NCBI GenBank assembly: GCA_031271865.1
Contig: JAISUW010000014.1
Span: 1-33,660, forward strand
From: Oscillospiraceae bacterium
Lineage (GTDB): Bacteria; Bacillota; Clostridia; Oscillospirales; Acutalibacteraceae
Direction of reading: 5' to 3'
DNA: 33,660 nucleotides
Both the position numbers and the translations under genes were made by a program. The notes beneath the pieces are model-generated. The model was not told where the DNA came from and searched no databases. It saw only the letters and a list, made by a program, of their open reading frames with translations. Positions 28,221 to 33,660 of the stretch are shown piece by piece (positions within the stretch are counted from its first letter, which is position 1; each line of letters starts with the position of its first letter).

Positions 28221-29642
28221 ATGGATGACAACGGCATAGCGGCGGTACAAGAACCCGAAAAATCCGTCTCTTGGGCAACCAAAATCAACTACGGCATCGG
28301 AGCCATGGGCAAATCGCTCTCCAATGGGGCGGCGGGCTTGTGCGGCGTATATTTGCTGACCGTGCTGCGCCTGCCCAAGTGGTTCCTGGCACCGATGAAC
28401 TTCATTGCGAAGATATGGGACGGTGTCAACGACCTTATCATGGGCGTACTGGTGGACAACACCCATGGAAAATACGGCAAGTTCCGCCCGTGGATAGCGG
28501 CGGGTGCCTCCTCCAATGCCTTTGTGAACATCCTCCAGTTCCTGCCGGCACTCATCTGGACGTATCATAATGGCTTGTCCGTATGGTGCTTTGTCTATGT
28601 CGCATTCATGGCACTCCTGTGGGACGCGACCTATACCATGGTGGATGTGAGCTATTATGCCATGATTCCCGCCCTCACCATGCTTCCGCGGGAGCGTGAC
28701 CAGCTGGCGATGATTCCGCGCATCTTCTCCGGGGCTGTGAGCATCGTCGGCGCATTTAACATGGCCATCGTGGATAAGCTGGGCGGCGGGGAGGACGGCC
28801 GCGTGCGGGGTTTCTTATACTATGCCATCCTCACTTCCTTTATATATGTATGCACCTCTCTGTATTCGGCATATTTCGTCAAGGAGCCGGGCATTGAAAC
28901 CGAGAAACTCGCGGCGGACAAGTTCACGCTTGCGGAGGCCATCAGCATCCTGGTACATAACAAGCAGACACTTATCACCGTTGTGGTGATGATCCTGTTC
29001 AATATGGCAAACAACCTGACAGGCGGCACGGCGGGGTACCACTTTCTTTTCGTAATGAAAGACACCACCCAGCAGGGCTTCTACTCCATCATCGCCGGAG
29101 CCGGGAATGCCGTGGGTCTTCTGGGCTTTCCGTTCTTCACGAAGCTATTTGGGCGCGAGAAAGCCTATACGCTTTCTTTCTTGGTTCCCTGCTTAGGGTA
29201 TGCCGTCATGGCTGCGGTATCGAATTTTGCTACGGGGATGTTCATCCCCTTTGCCGTCAGCGGCTTGATCGCCTGTACGGGCTACGGCATGATGAGCGTC
29301 ATGCAGTCGGTTATGCTTGCCGACAGCGTGGACTATGGGGAGTACAACACCGGTCTGCGCAATGAGGGAATTATCTTCTCCACCCTGACTATGCTCTCGA
29401 AGATGGCGGGCGCCCTCTCCGGTTTGGTGCAAATGCTTGTGTTCATGGTCGTCAAGTTCGGCGGCGAGGATGCAGTCACAGCTACACCCTTGGTCATCAA
29501 AGGCTTTGCTTTCCTGATGTACATCCTGCCGCCGATACTGTTACTCACGGCGCTGCTGATTTATAAGACGCAGTACAAACTCTCCGAGCCGCGCATGGCG
29601 GAGATTCGGGCAGCGTTGGCGGCAAGAAAAGGAGAGAATTAA
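28221..29642 (+). CDS. GPH-family cation:sugar symporter (MFS)
   Basis: A 473-aa, 12-helix membrane transporter. The N-terminal KINYGIGAMGKSLSNG and the loop WDGVNDLIMGVLVDNTHGKYGKFRPWI (about residues 63-94) are the signature of the glycoside-pentoside-hexuronide:cation symporters such as MelB, XylP and UidB; the Asp pair in this region binds cation and sugar in MelB. Later blocks (LPRERDQLAMIPRIFSG and SVDYGEYNTGLRNEGIIFS) also fit. It imports a glycoside or uronide with Na+ or H+; the substrate is unknown. AAAGGAAG precedes the ATG. Its stop overlaps the stop of the convergent glycosyltransferase by 4 nt (29639-29642), leaving no room for a separate terminator. Confidence 0.92.
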   Translation: MDDNGIAAVQEPEKSVSWATKINYGIGAMGKSLSNGAAGLCGVYLLTVLRLPKWFLAPMNFIAKIWDGVNDLIMGVLVDNTHGKYGKFRPWIAAGASSNAFVNILQFLPALIWTYHNGLSVWCFVYVAFMALLWDATYTMVDVSYYAMIPALTMLPRERDQLAMIPRIFSGAVSIVGAFNMAIVDKLGGGEDGRVRGFLYYAILTSFIYVCTSLYSAYFVKEPGIETEKLAADKFTLAEAISILVHNKQTLITVVVMILFNMANNLTGGTAGYHFLFVMKDTTQQGFYSIIAGAGNAVGLLGFPFFTKLFGREKAYTLSFLVPCLGYAVMAAVSNFATGMFIPFAVSGLIACTGYGMMSVMQSVMLADSVDYGEYNTGLRNEGIIFSTLTMLSKMAGALSGLVQMLVFMVVKFGGEDAVTATPLVIKGFAFLMYILPPILLLTALLIYKTQYKLSEPRMAEIRAALAARKGEN

Positions 29643-30619
29643 CTCCCCTCCCCTTTCGGTGCGGCGGCGATGCGAAGAACCTCCACATAGGATTGCAGTT
29701 CCAGCATGGTATCTTCTTCCACGCCGCCGCTTGCAGCCGCCTCATGCGTCAGTTCCTTTCCCATATACAGCTCCGCAACACGCAGCCGTTCCGCGGAGGA
29801 TATGGGTGCGCCCGGAAGTTGGCTGATGAGGATCAGAAGCGTGGAATAGTATTTCTTATACAGTATCTTCATATTCTTTTCGCTGACCGGACCGATGCTC
29901 TCCAAGTAGCGAATGAAGGCCTCGTGTACCATCTCCATGGCGCGGAAGCGCTGGATGTCGTAGCGTTTGGTAATAGACCCAGGCGCATAGTAATAGTTCA
30001 AAACGACTTTGCCCGTGAAGGCCACCTTATGGCAGTGGCTGAATATATCAATGACCATCAGTGCATCCCCCGAGCAGCGCAGCTTATGGTTGAGCGTCAG
30101 GTCGCATTTGCGCAGCAGCCAAAAAGTATAGAGCTTCCCCCATGTCGGTTCCATATGGGCATTGACCAAGTCAAAGTGGCGGGCGACGGCTTCCTTGTCA
30201 AAGACATAATCCATGATATAGCGGTACTGCATCTGACCATTCTTCTCCCATTGGACCCCGCCGCAAGCCATGTCGGCGCCGGTGTCCTTGAGCGTTTTGT
30301 TGAGCGTCTCCAAAGCCCCGGGGAGGAGCGTATCGTCGGCATCTACAATCGTGAGGGTTGTGTTGTCCGGCAGTTCCGGGTCATGCAGGAGGCTCTGAAT
30401 ATAGTCGCAGAAAGACGACAGCTTGTTGATGCGCTTGCGTATCGGACGGATGCGCTTGTCTTTGAGCGCATTCTCCAGAATCATATCCCATGTCTTGTCC
30501 GTGGAGGCGCTGTCGATGATGTGGTACTCAAAGTCGCAGTTTTCCTGCGCCAGTACGCTGTCAATGGTTCTCTGTAAGGTCGCTGTGGCATTCCAAGCTT
30601 GGGTCAGGACGATAGTCAT
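29639..30619 (-). CDS. Family 2 glycosyltransferase A
   Basis: A 326-aa GT2 enzyme with GT-A fold. It begins MTIVLTQAWNATATLQRTIDSVLAQ and continues with YHIIDSASTDKTWDMI; the metal-binding acidic motif is VDADDTLLP near residue 95. The C-terminal half (about 200-326) is helical. It probably transfers a sugar to a cell-surface polysaccharide. It is a clear paralogue of the gene at 30636 (same start MTIVLTQA, DSASTD, DADD and the YNxxKxLYR-like C-terminal region), the pair separated by only 16 bp, so it is a tandem duplication in one operon. Its last codons overlap the GPH symporter's stop on the other strand. Confidence 0.88.
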   Translation of the reverse strand: MTIVLTQAWNATATLQRTIDSVLAQENCDFEYHIIDSASTDKTWDMILENALKDKRIRPIRKRINKLSSFCDYIQSLLHDPELPDNTTLTIVDADDTLLPGALETLNKTLKDTGADMACGGVQWEKNGQMQYRYIMDYVFDKEAVARHFDLVNAHMEPTWGKLYTFWLLRKCDLTLNHKLRCSGDALMVIDIFSHCHKVAFTGKVVLNYYYAPGSITKRYDIQRFRAMEMVHEAFIRYLESIGPVSEKNMKILYKKYYSTLLILISQLPGAPISSAERLRVAELYMGKELTHEAAASGGVEEDTMLELQSYVEVLRIAAAPKGEGS

Positions 30620-30635
30620 GGCGCCTCTTCCTCCG

Positions 30636-31598
30636 TTATATGTTCATTGCTTTCGCTTCCGTCAAGAGCATGGTGCGTATATCCGCCAGTTCTTGGATGG
30701 ATTCCCTTGCGACTGTCCCGCTGCGTTCCGCTTCCCGTACCAACGGGTGGTTCGCCGCAAAGTCGATGTAGAACTGCCGCTCGGCATAGGGGATAGGACT
30801 GCCGCGCATCTTCAGGAGCTGTTCACGCACCCAAAAGTGATAGCAACGGTACAGCAGCATCCGGTTCTCAAAGCTGACGGGCTGCCCGAAGCTCTCCAGG
30901 AAGTCCATCCAAGCGCGGTATACAATGGGCGGTGCTTCCAAACGCTGCGGGTCAAAAACACGCGTCACCTGACCGGGATGCTCGACATATTGCAGGATAC
31001 CGTGGCGGCGGCAGGCGATGCGCCGGGCATTTTTCCAAATCGCGGGACCCGCCAATGAATCATTGAGACACCGCAGCCGATGTGCAGCGCACAAATCCGC
31101 TTTGCGCAGCAGCCCGAATGTATAGAACTTCGCCCAGAACGTAGCCATAAAGCGGTAGAGGTAATAGAAGTTGTGCGGCAGGTCGGCGCGGTCTATCACA
31201 CAGTCTTTAATCCAGTTCTCGTGGTCCGTAAAGCGCACGGATCCTATGGCGATGTCGGCTTTCTCGTCTCGGATGGCGCTGTCCAGAACGCGCAGGGCAT
31301 CCGGCAGGAAAAGGTCGTCTGCATCTATATTCACGAGGGTGTCGTTGTCCTTGACGGTTTCGTCTCGGCAAAGTTCACGGATGTAGTCAATATAGGATGT
31401 GAGCCGATTCTCCCTCAGCTTGACGGGAACGATGCGCGGGCACTGCGCTGCTTCCAGAATGACCCCCCACGTGCCGTCAGTGCTGGCGCTGTCGAGGATG
31501 TGGTATTCTATATCTACCCCGGTTTGGGAGAGAACGCTGTCTATCGTGCGCGGCAAGGTCTTTTCCGCATTGTAGGCCTGTGTCAGGACTATGGTCAT
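30636..31598 (-). CDS. Family 2 glycosyltransferase B
   Basis: A 320-aa GT2 paralogue of the next gene. MTIVLTQAYNAEKTLPRTIDSVLSQ, YHILDSASTDGTWGVI and the NIDADDLFLP metal site are conserved. The middle (FWAKFYTFGLLRKADL) corresponds to TWGKLYTFWLLRKCDL in glycosyltransferase A; acceptor-binding parts differ more, suggesting a different acceptor. It has a good AGGAGG site before the ATG at 31598. It is separated from the upstream gene by 189 bp that holds the GTTAC element, so this pair may have its own promoter, which I could not identify with confidence. Confidence 0.88.
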   Translation of the reverse strand: MTIVLTQAYNAEKTLPRTIDSVLSQTGVDIEYHILDSASTDGTWGVILEAAQCPRIVPVKLRENRLTSYIDYIRELCRDETVKDNDTLVNIDADDLFLPDALRVLDSAIRDEKADIAIGSVRFTDHENWIKDCVIDRADLPHNFYYLYRFMATFWAKFYTFGLLRKADLCAAHRLRCLNDSLAGPAIWKNARRIACRRHGILQYVEHPGQVTRVFDPQRLEAPPIVYRAWMDFLESFGQPVSFENRMLLYRCYHFWVREQLLKMRGSPIPYAERQFYIDFAANHPLVREAERSGTVARESIQELADIRTMLLTEAKAMNI

Positions 31599-31738
31599 GG
31601 AGAATCCTCCTGCGGCAAAACAGTAAAAAAGGAACAGTTTTAAGAGACCGGTTTACGGGCTTTCTCAACTATTCCTATGCAAAGTCTTGCGGATTCATGA
31701 GAGCCTTGCAAGAGGCATATGGTTTGCGGTAAGAAAAC

Positions 31739-31763
31739 GGTGCATTTTTTGTTACCGTTTGTT
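31739..31763. repeat. Third copy of the GTTAC element
   Basis: Positions 31739-31762 are identical to 2374-2397 (24 nt, starting GGTGCATTTTTTGTTACC). In this copy the right half reads GTTAC instead of GTAAC, so the palindrome is broken. A heptad-like CAAGAGGCAT lies just upstream (31709-31718). It stands between two glycosyltransferase genes. Confidence 0.75.
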
Positions 31764-31787
31764 ACCAAATCCCCCTCGGAGGAAATC

Positions 31788-32738
31788 CTATTCTTTGCCG
31801 CCGCGCCGCTGCCGCTGCAATGTATCCCATACCTGCACCCGCCGCAGTTCATATTCGCGCCGCTCCGTGCGCCGGATGTTGTCCAGTATCAGCCCCGCAA
31901 AGAAGCTCTGCGTCGCTGTCATGACAAACACCATGCTCAAGATAAAGGTGGGTACGAGGGATACATACTTATCCGGATACCAGTCGATAAAGACCGGAAC
32001 AAACGACACTATAGCGCAGAAGAACAGCACCCCCGCCAAGGCCGTGAAGAATGCAAAGGGCTTGTAATTCTTCACCAGGCGGAAGATGAGCCGCAGCACT
32101 TTCGCGCCGTCATAGAATGTGCGCATGGAGGACTTGCTCCCCGCCGGACGGTCGGTCACCGGGGTGCGGATATAGATCATCTGCAAGTTCATCGCTACGG
32201 CGTGGAGCGTCATCTCCGTCTCGATCTCAAAGCCCGCCACCACAATGGGCAGTGTCTTCACGAAAGTATAGCTGTACGCCCGCAAGCCGCTCATGATATC
32301 CGGCAGGTTTGTACGGAAAGCGGTATTGATTGCCCAGCGCACCAAGCGATTGCCCGCACCGTGGAACGCCCGCTTCTCCGTTTCGGCGTAGTTTGCGGAA
32401 TGCCTGTCGCCGATGACCATGTCGTAGTTCTCCTCCAGCACCAAGCGGCAAAATTCCGGCGCAGAATCGGCGGAGAATGCGCCGTCCCCGTCCGTAGTCA
32501 GGTAGACCTCGGCATCTATTTCCCGAAAGGCGCGGCGCAGGACATGACCTTTCCCCTGCGCACTCTCCCTGCGGACGATGGCTCCCGCCTCCCGTGCCGC
32601 GGCGGCAGTGTTGTCCCGGGAGTTGTTGTCTATGACATATATCACTGCCTCGGGCAAGGCTTGCCTGTAGTCTTTCACCACGGCGGCGATGGTTTGCTCC
32701 TCGTTGTAGCAGGGGATGATGACGGCTATCTTATCCAT
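31788..32738 (-). CDS. DPM1/GtrB-like polyprenyl-phosphate glycosyltransferase
   Basis: A 316-aa GT2 protein with two C-terminal membrane helices. IAVIIPCYNEEQTIAAVV and YVIDNNSRDNTAAAA open the GT-A domain; TTDGDGAFS near residue 81 binds the metal; GDRHSANY, RAFHGAGNRLVRWAINTAFRTNLPDIMSGLRAYS and ETEMTLHAVAMNL are characteristic of dolichol-phosphate mannosyltransferase / GtrB relatives. Helices at about 230-255 and 265-285 anchor it. It would move a sugar from a nucleotide donor to undecaprenyl phosphate for use outside the membrane. The start overlaps the end of the upstream membrane protein by 8 nt, so the two are translationally coupled, and that protein is a likely partner that uses the lipid-linked sugar. 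Confidence 0.9.
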   Translation of the reverse strand: MDKIAVIIPCYNEEQTIAAVVKDYRQALPEAVIYVIDNNSRDNTAAAAREAGAIVRRESAQGKGHVLRRAFREIDAEVYLTTDGDGAFSADSAPEFCRLVLEENYDMVIGDRHSANYAETEKRAFHGAGNRLVRWAINTAFRTNLPDIMSGLRAYSYTFVKTLPIVVAGFEIETEMTLHAVAMNLQMIYIRTPVTDRPAGSKSSMRTFYDGAKVLRLIFRLVKNYKPFAFFTALAGVLFFCAIVSFVPVFIDWYPDKYVSLVPTFILSMVFVMTATQSFFAGLILDNIRRTERREYELRRVQVWDTLQRQRRGGKE

Positions 32739-33660
32739 GGGTACCCTCCTCTTTCTTTGTGCCGAAAACCGCCGTCGGCACTAAGAACGGCACAGCCGTA
32801 TAAAACCCGAAGATGTATCTGTACTCCAGGTTCACCGGGGAGGCGATGGTTGTTAGGAACAGGAAGCCCAGTAACACAAACGGCAGGACAAGTTTCCCTT
32901 TCCTGCGATAGAGCAGAAGCCCGGCCGCCAAAAGTGCCGACCACACAAACAGCCCGCAGCTCTCTATCATCCCAAAGATTGGGATGCGCATTGCCAAGTT
33001 GTGCGCGGAATTCACAGCCGTCCGCAGCGCGGGGAACCACGGATGGGTGTCGTAGTATTCGGTTGCTTGCGTCCCCCCATGGTCAAATACCGCCCGCGCC
33101 CCCGGATACCAATAGCCGTATTTCAGCAAGAGGAAAGCCATTACATACTCCCCGAGGTAGCGGGGCAGCAGTTTTGCCCAAAGCCGCAGGAAGCCGCCCA
33201 AGTCCTCGCGCAGGACAGCATCGCTCAGGCGGTTCTTGGCGGGGTCGGCCAGCAGCGGCAGGTAGTCGGCGTCCGGCGTTTGCCCCATAGACGGCATATA
33301 GTGTTCGATCTCCTCCAACAGAGCCGAATCTAACTCCTCTGCGTGATAGCGGACAACCCGCGCTATCTGCTGCGCCGGAATGGAGAACGCCTCGTGCATG
33401 GGACCGGGGCTGACATCCAACGCAGAGAACATGGGTCCTCGGTATATCCCGGTAAGCAGCAGCAGCACACCGCCCGCGCACAGCAGCTGTTTCCATCGCC
33501 GCCGCAGAATCCATAGGATAAAAGGCAGGGTCAGCAGCACGACATATAAACCGTTCTTCTGCCAGAAGCAGGTCAGAAACAGCAGCGCACCCAGCCAAAG
33601 ACTCCGCTGCCAAGTGAGTGCTTCGCTGCGGTTGGCAAAGTCCCACAGTTCCATGCACAG
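32731..33660 (-). CDS. Partial polytopic membrane protein (DUF6020-like)
   Basis: The C-terminal ~309 residues are inside the window; the frame is open to the edge, so the start is missing. Visible hydrophobic segments: LWLGALLFLTCFW, YVVLLTLPFILWIL, LLCAGGVLLLLTGIY, then a ~130-residue outside loop (SPGPMHEAFSIPAQQIARVVRYHAEEL and further), and later FVWSALLAAGLLLY, LVLPFVLLGFLFLTTIA and the end YRYIFGFYTAVPFLV. This architecture matches DUF6020-type Firmicutes membrane proteins and resembles GT-C enzymes, which use polyprenyl-phosphate sugars. The 8-nt overlap with the DPM1-like gene supports a joint function. Family assignment is tentative. Confidence 0.7.
   Translation of the reverse strand: MCMELWDFANRSEALTWQRSLWLGALLFLTCFWQKNGLYVVLLTLPFILWILRRRWKQLLCAGGVLLLLTGIYRGPMFSALDVSPGPMHEAFSIPAQQIARVVRYHAEELDSALLEEIEHYMPSMGQTPDADYLPLLADPAKNRLSDAVLREDLGGFLRLWAKLLPRYLGEYVMAFLLLKYGYWYPGARAVFDHGGTQATEYYDTHPWFPALRTAVNSAHNLAMRIPIFGMIESCGLFVWSALLAAGLLLYRRKGKLVLPFVLLGFLFLTTIASPVNLEYRYIFGFYTAVPFLVPTAVFGTKKEEGTHG

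Noticed and set aside
31719-33290. 523-aa open frame on the plus strand
   Set aside because: It lies antisense to the GT2 and DUF6020-like genes, which have clear family motifs. The product has no recognisable domain and is His/Arg/Pro rich, as expected for a GC-rich antisense frame.

Overview
The window looks like chromosomal DNA from a spore-forming, low-oxygen Firmicute of class Clostridia, most plausibly an Oscillospirales or other gut Clostridia lineage. The evidence is a spoVAC/spoVAD locus, strong AGGAGG-type ribosome binding sites, a GPH sugar symporter, KduD-like dehydrogenase, GT2 glycosyltransferases, a ClpE-like ATPase, and a moderately high GC content with GC-rich extragenic palindromes. 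I saw no phage, plasmid, insertion sequence or CRISPR genes. Assignment to a genus is not possible from sequence reading alone.

Layout. 1-5.5 kb (minus strand): a HAD phosphatase, a MATE exporter and a membrane-anchored right-handed beta-helix protein. The 430-bp gap between the last two holds a composite repeat. 5.6-12 kb (plus): a PLP aminotransferase plus nitroreductase pair, a large YfhO-family membrane protein, and a NYN-domain protein. 12-17.3 kb: tRNA-Gly (minus), then a plus-strand series cvpA-like, pgsA, a zinc-ribbon Clp ATPase, and two unannotated tandem small peptide genes. 17.4-20.3 kb: a SanA/YdcF-like protein and glmS. 20.3-23.8 kb: kduD-like (minus), tmRNA (ssrA) and aconitase (plus). 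23.8-25.5 kb: tRNA-Gln and tRNA-His (minus) and metK (plus). 25.5-27.7 kb (minus): a spoVA cluster, spoVAC - small membrane protein - spoVAD - small membrane protein. 28.2-33.7 kb: a GPH symporter (plus) meeting a minus-strand surface-polysaccharide cluster (three GT2 glycosyltransferases and a partial multi-membrane protein cut by the window edge).

Functional reading. Much is housekeeping: phospholipid synthesis (pgsA), aminosugar supply for the wall (glmS), SAM synthesis (metK), ribosome rescue (ssrA), aconitase and spore-germination channel proteins. The envelope theme is strong: YfhO, SanA-like protein, GT2s, beta-helix protein.

The most unusual content is (1) a tandem pair of 54- and 57-aa acidic, tryptophan-containing amphipathic peptides behind the Clp gene, each with a shared leader motif followed by a hairpin whose sequence differs but whose 5-nt loop and position are kept; (2) two in-frame arrays of three 19-nt palindromes inside the YfhO gene, both with exact 24-bp periodicity and the same codon phase; (3) a family of degenerate 7-bp repeats (GARGCAW) near gene ends, one of which supplies the start region of the MATE gene; (4) a GTTAC-n5-GTAAC element in three places; and (5) a ~64-bp dispersed repeat seen twice. 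Vegetative promoters here have a striking house style: 16-17-bp spacers and mostly an extended TGN-TATAAT -10 box.
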